Below, piece by piece: positions 24,864 to 33,392 of a stretch of DNA of 64,000 nucleotides (positions are counted from its first letter, which is position 1; each line of letters opens with the position of its first letter). The notes under the pieces are model-generated. The model was not told the DNA's origin and ran no database searches. It saw nothing but the letters and a program-made list of their open reading frames with translations. The translations under genes and the position numbers were made by a program. This stretch comes from Afipia sp. (GTDB lineage: Bacteria > Pseudomonadota > Alphaproteobacteria > Rhizobiales > Xanthobacteraceae): contig JANINQ010000001.1 of NCBI GenBank assembly GCA_024508675.1, forward strand, positions 62,001-126,000, read 5' to 3'.

Positions 24864-25280
24864 ATGAAGAGAACAATGGTTGCCCTGGCGATGGTTTCTG
24901 CGAGCGCGTTGATTCCAGCCGTCGCTTCGGCACAGGGTGTTCCGGGCGGCATTGAACGCGGTGCCCGTGAGGGCGAGCGTATTGGCGGGCCGGTCGGCGC
25001 AGTTGTCGGCGGCACGGTCGGCGGGGTTGTCGGCGGTGTAGCGGGGGTGCTGGGCGTGGATCAGCGTCCGCGCTTCCACAGCTACGTGGTCGAGCAGCGG
25101 CGTCCGTCCTATCGCTATCAGAACGAACTCGCGGTCGGCGTGGTCCTTCCGTCAGAAGGTGTCACATATTACGACGTTCCGCCGGAGTACGGCATCCGCG
25201 ATTATCGCTACACGGTGGTGAATGACCGCACGGTCCTGGTCGATCCGCGCACCCACCGCGTGGTTCAGATCGTCGACTAG
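24864..25280 (+). CDS. DUF1236-type secreted protein
   Basis: A 138-residue exported protein. A Sec signal peptide (MKRTMVALAMVSASALIPAVASAQ) is followed by a glycine-zipper-like stretch at about residues 30-66 (GPVGAVVGGTVGGVVGGVAGVLG). The C-terminal part resembles DUF1236 (SYVVEQRRPSYRY; LPSEGVTYYDVPPEYGIRDYRYTVVNDRTVLVDP; VVQIVD). The family is abundant in Bradyrhizobium relatives, but its function is unknown. The ATG at 24864 has a GGGAG ribosome site; the gene is followed directly by a terminator. Confidence 0.8.
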   Translation: MKRTMVALAMVSASALIPAVASAQGVPGGIERGAREGERIGGPVGAVVGGTVGGVVGGVAGVLGVDQRPRFHSYVVEQRRPSYRYQNELAVGVVLPSEGVTYYDVPPEYGIRDYRYTVVNDRTVLVDPRTHRVVQIVD

Positions 25281-25293
25281 TTCGTAAAAACAG

Positions 25294-25321
25294 AAAGGCC
25301 GCCCCGAAGGGCGGCCTTTTG
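25294..25321. terminator. Bidirectional terminator between the DUF1236 gene and the CoxM-like gene
   Basis: A stem AAAGGCCGCCC / GGGCGGCCTTT with loop CGAA, with T residues after it on the plus strand and AAA before it. It ends the DUF1236 transcript and may also serve the convergent coxM-like gene, whose stop is at 25334. Confidence 0.85.
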
Positions 25322-25333
25322 CTTTGGGCCCTG

Positions 25334-26134
25334 TTAACCTGCGGCTGCAACAGCGCGCTGTGCCATCACCTTGATCAGGTTGGCGCGGTAGGGCGCAGAT
25401 CCGTGGATGTCTTCCATCAGACCATCTGCGGAGATTTTCACGCCATCGATGGCACTGGCGGACCAGTTCGCTTTCAAAGCGGCTTCGATGGCCGGAACGC
25501 GCATCACGCCGTTCTGTGATGCACCGGTGGCGGCGACACGGACGTCTCCCGACTTCGTCTTGGCGACGAACACGCCGGTCAGCGAGAAACGCGACGCCGG
25601 ATGGCGCATCTTCTCGTAAGCCGCCTTGGCCGGAATCGGGAACGAGACTTCGGTGATGATCTCGCCATCTTCCAGCGCGGTGGTGAAAAGGCCCTGGAAG
25701 AAATCGTCGGCCTTGATGCTGCGCTTGCTGGTCTTCACCGTCGCGTCGAGCGCCACCAGCGCGGCAGGGAAGTCTGCCGCGGGATCGTTGTTGGCGATCG
25801 ATCCGCCGATGGTGCCGCGATAGCGCACGGCGGGATCGCCAAGCACCGAGGTCAGATGCACGATGGCGGGGATCGCCTTCTTCGCATCCGCGCTTGAGAG
25901 GATGTCGTAGTAGGTCGTCGCCGCTTTAATGACGAGCGCGTCGCTGGTGGCCGACACGCCGGACATTCCAGGAATGCGGGCAAGGTCGATCACATCCGAC
26001 GGCTGCGCCAGCCGTTGTTTCATCACTGGCAGCAACGTCTGGCCGCCGGCGAGATATTTTGCGTCCGATCCCTTCTTGAAAAGATCGAGCGCGTTTTCGA
26101 CGCTGGAGGCGCGATGATAAGTTGTCTCGTACAT
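25334..26134 (-). CDS. FAD-binding subunit of a CO-dehydrogenase-like molybdenum hydroxylase (CoxM type)
   Basis: A 266-residue medium subunit of the xanthine-dehydrogenase family. It carries FAD and passes electrons from the iron-sulfur subunit to an acceptor. The FAD pyrophosphate-binding motif KYLAGGQTLLPVMK is at about residues 26-39 and TIGGSIANNDPAADFPAAL at about 109-127, both typical. The C-terminal CO_deh_flav_C domain follows. The ATG has a GGAGG ribosome site. It is the last gene of the S-L-M cluster, 12 bases after the large subunit. Confidence 0.92.
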   Translation of the reverse strand: MYETTYHRASSVENALDLFKKGSDAKYLAGGQTLLPVMKQRLAQPSDVIDLARIPGMSGVSATSDALVIKAATTYYDILSSADAKKAIPAIVHLTSVLGDPAVRYRGTIGGSIANNDPAADFPAALVALDATVKTSKRSIKADDFFQGLFTTALEDGEIITEVSFPIPAKAAYEKMRHPASRFSLTGVFVAKTKSGDVRVAATGASQNGVMRVPAIEAALKANWSASAIDGVKISADGLMEDIHGSAPYRANLIKVMAQRAVAAAG

Positions 26135-26146
26135 GGTCCTGCCTCC

Positions 26147-28501
26147 TTACTCTGCGGCCTGCTGTTGATGGATCGCGTGCCATACCCGCGATGGCGAGGC
26201 CGGCATTTCAAGATTGTTGGTGCCGATGGCGTCGGTGATTGCGTTGATCACCGCCGGTGTCGAGCCGATAGCACCGGCTTCACCGCAGCCCTTGATGCCG
26301 AGCGGATTGCTCGGGCACAGGGTCATGGTGTGCGAGATGTTGAACGACGGCAGATCGTCGGCGCGGGGCATGGCGTAATCCATGAAGGATGCCGTCACGA
26401 GCTGGCCGCTCTTGTCGTAGACCGCGCCTTCGAGCAGGGCCTGTCCCACGCCCTGCGCGATGCCGCCATGGACCTGGCCCTCGACGATCATCGGGTTGAT
26501 CAGGCGTCCGAAGTCATCGGCGGCGACGAAGTTGATGATGTCGGTCTTGCCGGTGCCGGGATCGACATCGACCTCGCAAACGTAGGCACCTGCGGGGAAG
26601 GTGAAGTTGCTGGGGTCGTAGAAGGCGGTTTCCTTCAGGCCCGGCTCCATGCCGTCCGGCAGGTTATGCGCGGTGTAGGCGGCGAGCGCGACCATCGGCA
26701 GCGCAATCGCCTTGTCGGTGCCGGCCACCTTGAACTGGCCTTCCTCGATGACGATGTCGTTCTCGGAGGCTTCGAGTTGGTGGGCGACGATCTTCTTTGC
26801 CTTGGCTTCGACCTTCTCCATCGCCTTCACGATGGCGGACATGCCGACCGCGCCGGAGCGCGAACCGTAAGTGCCCATGCCGAACTGCACTTTGTCGGTG
26901 TCGCCATGCAGAATCGACACTTGCGAGATCGGAATGCCGAGGCGATCCGCGACAAGCTGCGCAAAGGTCGTCTCATGGCCCTGACCGTGGCTATGCGAGC
27001 CGGTGAGGATCTCGATGGTGCCGACGGGATTGACGCGCACCTCACAGGATTCCCAGAGGCCGACACCTGCACCGAGACTGCCGACGGCTTTGGACGGCGC
27101 GATACCGCAAGCTTCGATGTAGCAGGAGAAGCCGATGCCGCGCAGCTTGCCGTCCTTCTTCGCCTTTTCCTTGCGGGCAGGGAAGCCGGCATAGTCGATG
27201 GCTTTCAGCGCCGCGTCGAGCGAGGCGTTAAAGTCGCCGGCGTCATAGGCCATGATCACCGGCGTCTGGTGTGGGAAGCTGGTGATGAAGTTCTTGCGCC
27301 GCAATTCGGCCGGATCGACCTTGAGTTGCCGCGCCGCGGTTTCCATCATCCGCTCCATCACAAATGAGGCTTCGGGGCGGCCAGCGCCGCGATAAGCATC
27401 CACCGGTGTGGTGTTGGTGTAGACGCTGATCACCTCGGCATAGATGTTCGGGATGTTGTATTGGCCCGACAGCAGCGTGGCGTAGAGATAGGTCGGGACC
27501 GAGGACGAGAACAGCGACATGTAGGCGCCGAGATTGGCGTGGGTTTTCACCCGCAGGCCGATGATCCTGTTGTCCTTGTCGAAGGCCATCTCCGCCTTGG
27601 TGAGATGATCGCGGCCATGGGCATCGGTGAGGAACGCCTCGGTGCGGTCCGCGGTCCATTTCACCGGACGCCCGGTGCGCTTGGAAGCCCACAGCGCGAC
27701 CATTTCTTCCGGATAAATGAAGATCTTCGAGCCGAAACCGCCGCCGACATCGGGTGCGATCACGCGCAGCTTGTTTTCCGGCGCGATATTGTAGAACGCC
27801 GAGAGCACCAGACGCGCGACATGCGGGTTCTGCGAGGTTGTATAAAGAGTGAAGTGCTCCTCGGCGGGATCATATTCGGCCACCGCGGAGCGCGGCTCCA
27901 TCGCGTTCGGCACCAGCCGGTTGTTGGTGATGTCCATGGCCACCACATTGGCGGCCTTTTTGAAGGCGTCGTTGGTGGCGGCTTCGTCGCCAATGCTCCA
28001 GTCATAAATGACATTGCCGGGCGCTTCGGGGTGAAGCTGCGGGGCGCCGGAGGCAATGGCCGCGCGGATGTCGGCGGCTGCAGGAAGTTCTTCGTAAACC
28101 ACCTCGACGGCTTCGGCTGCGTCGCGCGCCTGATTGCGGGTTTCCGCAATGACGACGGCAACAGCGTTCCCGACAAAGCGCACGACTTCCGGCGCCATCG
28201 CCGGCCATGCGCCCATTTTCATCGGTGAGCCGTCCTTGGAATGGATCATCCAGCCGCAGATCAGGTTGCCGACCTTGTCATCGACAATCTGCTGGCCTGT
28301 GAGCACATCGACCACGCCCGGCATGGCCTTGGCGGCGTCGACATTGATGCTTTTGATTTTTGCGTGGGCGTGGGGGCTGCGGACGAATGACGCGTAGGTC
28401 ATGCCATGGAGGCGGACGTCGTCAGTGTATTTGCCCTTGCCTGTAATGAAACGCTTGTCTTCCTTGCGCGTAACCCGTGCGCCGATACCTTCAGCACTCA
28501 T
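26147..28501 (-). CDS. Molybdopterin-binding large subunit, form II CO-dehydrogenase-like (CoxL type)
   Basis: A 784-residue catalytic subunit carrying the molybdenum cytosine dinucleotide cofactor. The ATG at 28501 (MSAEGIGARVTRKEDKRFITGKG) follows an AAGG ribosome site; a longer frame lacks conservation. Cofactor-binding segments GGGFGSK and GQGHETTF are present, as is KGCGEAGAIG with the catalytic Glu. The active-site loop reads AYRGAGR (residues 369-375), the form II motif. The AYXCSFR loop of true CO dehydrogenases is absent, so oxidation of an aldehyde, purine or other heterocycle is as likely as CO. It sits between the S and M subunits. Confidence 0.92.
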   Translation of the reverse strand: MSAEGIGARVTRKEDKRFITGKGKYTDDVRLHGMTYASFVRSPHAHAKIKSINVDAAKAMPGVVDVLTGQQIVDDKVGNLICGWMIHSKDGSPMKMGAWPAMAPEVVRFVGNAVAVVIAETRNQARDAAEAVEVVYEELPAAADIRAAIASGAPQLHPEAPGNVIYDWSIGDEAATNDAFKKAANVVAMDITNNRLVPNAMEPRSAVAEYDPAEEHFTLYTTSQNPHVARLVLSAFYNIAPENKLRVIAPDVGGGFGSKIFIYPEEMVALWASKRTGRPVKWTADRTEAFLTDAHGRDHLTKAEMAFDKDNRIIGLRVKTHANLGAYMSLFSSSVPTYLYATLLSGQYNIPNIYAEVISVYTNTTPVDAYRGAGRPEASFVMERMMETAARQLKVDPAELRRKNFITSFPHQTPVIMAYDAGDFNASLDAALKAIDYAGFPARKEKAKKDGKLRGIGFSCYIEACGIAPSKAVGSLGAGVGLWESCEVRVNPVGTIEILTGSHSHGQGHETTFAQLVADRLGIPISQVSILHGDTDKVQFGMGTYGSRSGAVGMSAIVKAMEKVEAKAKKIVAHQLEASENDIVIEEGQFKVAGTDKAIALPMVALAAYTAHNLPDGMEPGLKETAFYDPSNFTFPAGAYVCEVDVDPGTGKTDIINFVAADDFGRLINPMIVEGQVHGGIAQGVGQALLEGAVYDKSGQLVTASFMDYAMPRADDLPSFNISHTMTLCPSNPLGIKGCGEAGAIGSTPAVINAITDAIGTNNLEMPASPSRVWHAIHQQQAAE

Positions 28502-28586
28502 AATCTCGACCTTTCCATAATCGTCGCCTTGGTCGCGCGAGCAGCGCGGGCAACTGCACATCGATTTATTGAGTCGTCGTCGCGGA

Positions 28587-29072
28587 TTATTCCGCGGCGG
28601 CAGCAACCTTCATGCGTCCGGCGGCATCGAGCACCGACTTGACGATGTTGTGGTATCCCGTGCAGCGGCAAATGTTGCCTTCCAGCTCGTGGCGCACGGT
28701 TGCTTCGTCGAGATTGCCCTGATGGCGATGCACGATGTCGATGGCGGACATGATCATGCCCGGCGTGCAGTAGCCGCACTGGAGGCCGTGGTTATCGCGG
28801 AAAGCGGCCTGCATCGGATGCAGCTCATCGCCCCTGGAGATGCCTTCAATGGTAGTGACGTTGGCGCCATTGGCCTGGCCGACCAGAGTGGTGCAGGATT
28901 TGACCGCGCGGCCGTCGATATGGACGATACAGGCACCGCACTGGCTGGTATCGCATCCGACATGCGTGCCGGTGAGACCAAGATGATCGCGCAGCAGATG
29001 GACCAGCAGCGTGCGATCCTCGACATCGGCGGACACCGCCTTGCCGTTGACCGTTAATTTGATTGTAGACAC
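28587..29072 (-). CDS. (2Fe-2S) subunit of a CO-dehydrogenase-like molybdenum hydroxylase (CoxS type)
   Basis: A 161-residue small subunit with two 2Fe-2S centres. The plant-ferredoxin-type site is [16 protein letters not shown] with the further cysteine in VKSCT; the C-terminal four-helix site is QCGYCTPGM and [11 protein letters not shown]. The GTG at 29072 follows GGGAGG at 5 bases and is preferred to another GTG six bases upstream. It is the first gene of the cluster, giving the order S-L-M, which is typical of form II and unlike the M-S-L order of true cox operons. Confidence 0.93.
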   Translation of the reverse strand: MSTIKLTVNGKAVSADVEDRTLLVHLLRDHLGLTGTHVGCDTSQCGACIVHIDGRAVKSCTTLVGQANGANVTTIEGISRGDELHPMQAAFRDNHGLQCGYCTPGMIMSAIDIVHRHQGNLDEATVRHELEGNICRCTGYHNIVKSVLDAAGRMKVAAAAE

Positions 29073-29123
29073 AAGCACCTCCCGAGTGATTCCGAAGTGA
29101 TTTTCAGAAATCGTTTTTTGTAA

Positions 29124-29139
29124 TTGTTCTAATTAACAA
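29124..29139. promoter_or_regulatory. AT-rich dyad upstream of the coxS-like gene
   Basis: TTGTT and AACAA arms flank CTAATT, forming a short symmetric element 52 bases from the coxS-like start. It is a possible operator or promoter element, but the arms are only five bases. Confidence 0.3.
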
Positions 29140-29230
29140 CCGGCGCGCAAAACTTTGCAACGTCGATTTTAGTCGCGGGTGTCATCGCGCGATCATCTGG
29201 GCGTGAAGCGCAGGTGCGATTGGATTTCGA

Positions 29231-29280
29231 GTCGCCTGTCGCTTCGCAGAGGACAGTCATTTCGCAAGTGCGAAGGCGAC
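29231..29280. promoter_or_regulatory. Nested inverted repeats between the cox-like cluster and pcaIJ
   Basis: The outer arms GTCGCC (29231-29236) and GGCGAC (29275-29280) enclose an inner perfect dyad TTCGCA-AG-TGCGAA (29261-29274). A further TGTC/GACA pair lies within. It sits in the divergent 334-base gap, 50 bases upstream of a candidate pcaI promoter, and could be a regulator-binding site. Confidence 0.4.
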
Positions 29281-29330
29281 CAGGCGAGTGGAATGCCGCT
29301 TTCTGCATTCCCACAATGCCGATGTTGCGT

Positions 29331-29359
29331 TTGATCGGTGCATTCTTTTTGCCTAGGCT
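29331..29359 (+). promoter_or_regulatory. Candidate promoter of pcaIJ
   Basis: TTGATC and TAGGCT are spaced by 17 bases, about 48 bases before the pcaI GTG. The -35 is good and the -10 is mediocre, so this is a tentative call. Confidence 0.35.
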
Positions 29360-29406
29360 GAATCGGCGTGAAGCAAGAAAAATATAACGCGAACAAGGAG
29401 TAAGGC

Positions 29407-30087
29407 GTGATCGACAAGCGCGTGGAGTCGCTGGAGGCTGCTGTCGCCGGCGTGAAGGATGGAGCGACCGTGCTGGTGCCCGGTTTTGGCGCAGTCGGGA
29501 TCGCCGACAATCTCCTCGAGGCGCTGCACGATCAGGGGGCGAAGGAATTGACCATCGTCGCTAACAATTCAGGCAATGGTGATCATGGACTGGCGCGGCT
29601 GATCAACTCGGGCCGCGTGCGCAAGGTCATCTGCTCCTATCCGCGCTCGGGTGACTACAGCGCCTTTCTCAAGGCCTATCGTGCCAAAAGCCTTGAGCTG
29701 GAATTGGTGCCGCAGGGGACCATCAGCGAGCGCATGCGTTGCGCAGCCGCGGGTCTTGGCGGATTCTTCTCGCCGGTGTCGGCGGGGACCAAACTCGCCG
29801 AAGGCAAGGAGCAGCGCGAAATCGATGGCCGTCTTCATGTGTTCGAGAAGCCGCTGAAGGGCGACATCGCGCTGGTAAAAGCTGCGAAGGCCGATCGATG
29901 GGGCAATCTCGTTTACCGCAAGTCTGCCCGTAATTTTAATCCCGTCTGTGCCATGGCCGCGGAACTGACCGTGGTCGAGGTCGAGACCATGGTTGAACTC
30001 GGGACGCTCGATCCCGAAGCCGTGGTGACTCCCGGAATTTTCGTCGACAGGATTGTCGTTGCCGAACCGCTCAAGATCAGGAGCTGA
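29407..30087 (+). CDS. pcaI: 3-oxoacid CoA-transferase subunit A (PcaI-like)
   Basis: Alpha subunit (226 residues) of a class I CoA transferase moving CoA from succinyl-CoA to 3-oxoadipate, the penultimate step of the beta-ketoadipate pathway. Family segments are GATVLVPGFGAVGIADNLLE, NNSGNGDHGLARLI, VRKVICSYPRSGD and DRWGNLVYRKSARNFNP. The ScoA succinyl-CoA:3-ketoacid enzymes are close relatives, and no other pca gene is in the window, so the substrate is inferred. The GTG start has an AAGGAG ribosome site. pcaJ follows after 3 bases. Confidence 0.8.
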   Translation: MIDKRVESLEAAVAGVKDGATVLVPGFGAVGIADNLLEALHDQGAKELTIVANNSGNGDHGLARLINSGRVRKVICSYPRSGDYSAFLKAYRAKSLELELVPQGTISERMRCAAAGLGGFFSPVSAGTKLAEGKEQREIDGRLHVFEKPLKGDIALVKAAKADRWGNLVYRKSARNFNPVCAMAAELTVVEVETMVELGTLDPEAVVTPGIFVDRIVVAEPLKIRS

Positions 30088-30090
30088 CAC

Positions 30091-30792
30091 GTGACCGTTG
30101 ATGCAACCGCCCGTTACACTCCGTTGACGCGTCATCAGATGGCGTGGCGTGCCGCGCAGGATTTGCCCGAAGGCGCTTATGTCAATCTCGGCATCGGTAT
30201 TCCGACGCTCACATCGGGCTTTGTGCCGAAGACGCGCGAAGTGATCTTTCATAGCGAGAACGGTGTGCTCGGCATGGGCGGTCCTCCCAAGCCCGGCGAG
30301 GAAGATGAAGAACTCACCGACGCCGGCAAGAATCTCACAACGCTCGTGACCGGCGGCTGCTACGTCCATCATGCCGATGCGTTTCTGATGATCCGCGGTG
30401 GACACCTCGATTTCAGTCTGCTCGGTGCCTTCGAGGTGTCGGAGAAAGGCGACCTCGCCAACTGGACCACGGAAGATGCGGAATTTCCGCCCGGTGTCGG
30501 CGGAGCGATGGATCTCGCGGTCGGTGCCAAGGAAATCCGCGTGCTGATGGAGCACACCGACAAGAAAGGTCAGCCGCGGATCAAGTTCAAATGCAGCTAT
30601 CCGCTGACGGCTGCAGGCGTGGTGAAGCGGATCTATACCAACTACGCGGTGATCGATGTCACGCCGCAAGGACTGATGGTTGCGGAAATGATCCCGGGCA
30701 TGACGCTCGAGATATTACAGGCCATGACCGAGCCGAAGCTGCAGCTTGCACCCGGCTACAAGGACATGATGCCACCTGCGCGCGCGGCCTGA
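30091..30792 (+). CDS. pcaJ: 3-oxoacid CoA-transferase subunit B (PcaJ-like)
   Basis: Beta subunit (233 residues) of the same enzyme. The catalytic glutamate lies in HSENGVLGMG at about residues 51-60, where a glutamyl-CoA thioester forms. NLGIGIPTL and GGCYVHHADAFLMIRGGHLD are also typical. The GTG start and 3-base spacing imply coupled translation with pcaI. 3-Oxoadipate and 3-oxobutyrate (acetoacetate) are both possible substrates. Confidence 0.8.
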   Translation: MTVDATARYTPLTRHQMAWRAAQDLPEGAYVNLGIGIPTLTSGFVPKTREVIFHSENGVLGMGGPPKPGEEDEELTDAGKNLTTLVTGGCYVHHADAFLMIRGGHLDFSLLGAFEVSEKGDLANWTTEDAEFPPGVGGAMDLAVGAKEIRVLMEHTDKKGQPRIKFKCSYPLTAAGVVKRIYTNYAVIDVTPQGLMVAEMIPGMTLEILQAMTEPKLQLAPGYKDMMPPARAA

Positions 30793-30840
30793 TAGATCTG
30801 ATGGAACCCGAGCGGCCCAACAGGTCTCCGGGTTCCGTAT

Positions 30841-30865
30841 GGAACCACACTCTCCCTAGGACGTT
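30841..30865 (+). promoter_or_regulatory. EcfG-type (general stress response) promoter ahead of MFS-otsB-GH15
   Basis: GGAAC (30841-30845) and CGTT (30862-30865) are separated by exactly 16 bases, a perfect match to the alphaproteobacterial EcfG consensus. The predicted transcript starts near 30871 and reads into the MFS gene at 31083 after a leader of about 210 bases. That leader also holds the dyad GGAAC-N5-GTTCC at 30913-30927; no convincing small gene lies in it. Confidence 0.65.
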
Positions 30866-31082
30866 GATGATGTGACGGCGGCGGATGTAATCGCCGCGCG
30901 GCGGAAGGGCATGGAACATCGCGTTCCGGGCTCTGCGCTTTACCGTTGCGCTTTGGGAAAACCCGAGGCGCGAATTAGCAATCGCTTGCCGTGGTGTTTC
31001 TGCATCCGGCGGTACCCGCCTTCATTTCGCCGGTCACGGCGTCCATCGCAGGGTTGAGAGTGAAACCGAGAAGGACGGCCGG

Positions 31083-32576
31083 ATGTCAGCTTTGACAAAC
31101 ATCCAGATGTCCCCGGCGAAGATGTCATCGGAAAGTGCAGCCTCGTTCGCGCGCGTCGGTGCGGTCGTTGAGACGAATATCCCTGCGCGTCTGGATTCGT
31201 TGCCGTGGAGCGGATTTCATACCCGTGTCATCGCTGCGCTTGGCATCACGTGGATTCTGGATGGTCTTGAGGTAACCCTTGCAGGCGCGCTGTCCGGCGC
31301 ACTGAAAAACAGTCCAGTTCTCCAGTTCACCAACACCGATATTGGAATTGCCACCAGCGCCTATATCGCAGGCGCAGTCCTTGGCGCGCTCGGCTTTGGG
31401 TGGCTGACCGACAGGATCGGGCGCAAGAAACTGTTCTTCGTCACGCTTGCCGTTTATCTCGTCGCTACCGCTGCGACGGCGTTTTCCTGGAATCTGGCAA
31501 GCTTTGCGCTGTTTAGGTTCTTCACCGGCGCAGGCATCGGCGGCGAATATACTGCGATCAATTCTACCATTCAGGAACTGGTGCCTGCGCGTTATCGCGG
31601 CCGCACCGATCTGATCGTGAACGGAAGTTTCTGGATCGGCGCGGCGATGGGCGCGATCAGCGCCATCGTGCTGCTCGATCCTGCGATTATTGATCCGGAG
31701 AAAGGCTGGCGTCTGGCCTTTCTGACCGGTGCAGGGCTCGGCCTGATTGTATTCGTGATGCGCTTCTGGATTCCGGAAAGTCCACGCTGGCTGATGATTC
31801 ACGGTCAGCCTGAGCGGGCGATGGAAATTGCGGCTGACATCGAACGCTCTGCCGCGCGCAGTGGACAGGACGATGCCTCGCTGCCCAAGATCAGGCTGAC
31901 CATGCGGACGCATACACCGATCCGTGAAGTGGCCGTCACGCTGTTTCGAACCTATCGCAGCCGTTCGCTGGTCGGGCTGTCGCTGATGGCAGCGCAAGCG
32001 TTTTTCTACAACGCAATTTTCTTTACTTATGCTTTGGTTTTGACAGATTTCTTCGCTATCCCTGCGGCAAATGTTGGCTGGTATATTCTGCCTTTCGCAG
32101 CGGGAAATTTTCTGGGACCGCTTCTGCTCGGATCGCTGTTCGATACGCTGGGCCGGCGCACCATGATTGCGCTCACTTACGGCGTGTCGGGTATTCTGCT
32201 GGCTGTGTCGGGTTACCTGTTCTCGATCGGCGTGCTGACGGCGCAGACCCAGACGATTGCCTGGATGGTGATCTTTTTCTTCGCGTCCCCGGCGGCGAGC
32301 GCGGCGTATCTCACCGTGAGCGAAACATTTCCGCTCGAGGTGCGCGCGCTGGCGATCGCGCTGTTCTATGCGATCGGCACCGGCATCGGTGGCATTGCCG
32401 GTCCCGCGCTGTTCGGAGTGCTGATCGACACCGGCTCGCGCGACAGCGTGTTCGCTGGCTATCTGCTCGGATCGATGCTGATGATTGCTGCGGCCATCAT
32501 CGCATGGCGTTACTGCATCGATGCCGAGTGCAAATCACTTGAGGAGGTTGCGCGGCCGCTGGCTGCGCATGAATAG
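31083..32576 (+). CDS. MFS transporter (sugar/aromatic-acid porter type)
   Basis: A 497-residue major-facilitator protein with about 12 membrane segments. The loop 2-3 signature GWLTDRIGRKKLFFV and the sugar-porter-like PESPRWLM after helix 6 are clear, as is FFTGAGIGGEYTAINSTIQELVPARYRGR. Substrate candidates are sugars, sugar acids or aromatic acids. It starts the probable stress-induced operon with otsB and GH15: otsB begins 4 bases after its stop. Trehalose or a related sugar is therefore a reasonable guess, but only a guess. Confidence 0.85.
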   Translation: MSALTNIQMSPAKMSSESAASFARVGAVVETNIPARLDSLPWSGFHTRVIAALGITWILDGLEVTLAGALSGALKNSPVLQFTNTDIGIATSAYIAGAVLGALGFGWLTDRIGRKKLFFVTLAVYLVATAATAFSWNLASFALFRFFTGAGIGGEYTAINSTIQELVPARYRGRTDLIVNGSFWIGAAMGAISAIVLLDPAIIDPEKGWRLAFLTGAGLGLIVFVMRFWIPESPRWLMIHGQPERAMEIAADIERSAARSGQDDASLPKIRLTMRTHTPIREVAVTLFRTYRSRSLVGLSLMAAQAFFYNAIFFTYALVLTDFFAIPAANVGWYILPFAAGNFLGPLLLGSLFDTLGRRTMIALTYGVSGILLAVSGYLFSIGVLTAQTQTIAWMVIFFFASPAASAAYLTVSETFPLEVRALAIALFYAIGTGIGGIAGPALFGVLIDTGSRDSVFAGYLLGSMLMIAAAIIAWRYCIDAECKSLEEVARPLAAHE

Positions 32577-32579
32577 CTG

Positions 32580-33392
32580 ATGGATCATCGTGTGATTGAA
32601 AATTCTCCAGCCAGGTCTGTGGGGGATGTGCTGCCCGCTCCGGCCGGGATCGTGCCGGATATGGACCAGACGGCGCTGCTTCTCGACATTGACGGCACGC
32701 TGCTCGAACTCGCGCCGACACCCCGCGATGTCGTGGTACCGCCGAACCTGGGCGCGACATTGCAGATGCTGCACGACCGGCTGGATGGTGCACTTGCGCT
32801 GGTGAGCGGCCGCTCGCTGACGGATATCGATGTGATCTTTGCGCCGCTGCAGTTTCCTGCGGTCGGTGGTCATGGTGCGGAGATGCGATTGTCCATCGAG
32901 AGCGAGGCCGTGGCATCGCGAGCGCCGCCGATGGACAACGATCTCAAGCGCCGTTTCATCGCGATCTCTCAGCTCAGCCCCGGCATTCTGTACGAAGACA
33001 AGGGTTACTCGATCGCGCTTCACTACCGGCTGGCGCCGCAGTTCGAAAAAGCCATTTATGAAGCGGTGTCCGCCATTCGCGCCGATTTGCCGCAAGCGCC
33101 GATCGAGGTGCTTCCGGGGAAGTTCGTCTGCGAGATCAAGCCTGCCGGCTTCACCAAGGCAACTGGCGTTCGCGAGCTGATGAACCGCGCACCCTTCTCC
33201 GGGCGCAATCCGATATTCATTGGCGACGATGTGACCGACGAGTCCGTGTTCGCCATCATGCCGGCGTTTCGCGGTGTGTCATTCTCCGTGGGCCGTCGCG
33301 CACACGGCGTCAACGGGCAGTTCAGGGCTCCGAAGGACGTTCGTGCGTGGCTTGCTCATTTGCTTGATGAAGAGGCGATGGCGGCACAATGA
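32580..33392 (+). CDS. otsB: Trehalose-6-phosphate phosphatase
   Basis: A 270-residue HAD-superfamily phosphatase that removes phosphate from trehalose-6-phosphate. HAD motif I is LLLDIDGTLLELAPTP (nucleophile Asp); motif II is in ALVSGRSL; then GHGAEMRL, and motif IV is IFIGDDVTDESVF. It follows the MFS gene by 3 bases and overlaps the next gene (ATGA), so the three are translationally linked. otsA lies 2.1 kb downstream under its own promoter. Confidence 0.93.
   Translation: MDHRVIENSPARSVGDVLPAPAGIVPDMDQTALLLDIDGTLLELAPTPRDVVVPPNLGATLQMLHDRLDGALALVSGRSLTDIDVIFAPLQFPAVGGHGAEMRLSIESEAVASRAPPMDNDLKRRFIAISQLSPGILYEDKGYSIALHYRLAPQFEKAIYEAVSAIRADLPQAPIEVLPGKFVCEIKPAGFTKATGVRELMNRAPFSGRNPIFIGDDVTDESVFAIMPAFRGVSFSVGRRAHGVNGQFRAPKDVRAWLAHLLDEEAMAAQ

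Noticed and set aside
26015-27367. A 450-residue open frame on the plus strand across the cox-like cluster
   Set aside because: It runs antisense through two confidently identified subunits and shows only codon-bias composition.
26147-29072. Assignment as a bona fide aerobic CO dehydrogenase (carboxydotrophy)
   Set aside because: The active-site loop is AYRGAGR and the order is S-L-M. The AYXCSFR motif is absent and no coxD/E/F-type genes follow.
30872-31057. A possible 61-residue leader peptide ahead of the MFS gene
   Set aside because: The GTG lies at the predicted transcription start with no room for a ribosome site, and its sequence resembles no known protein.
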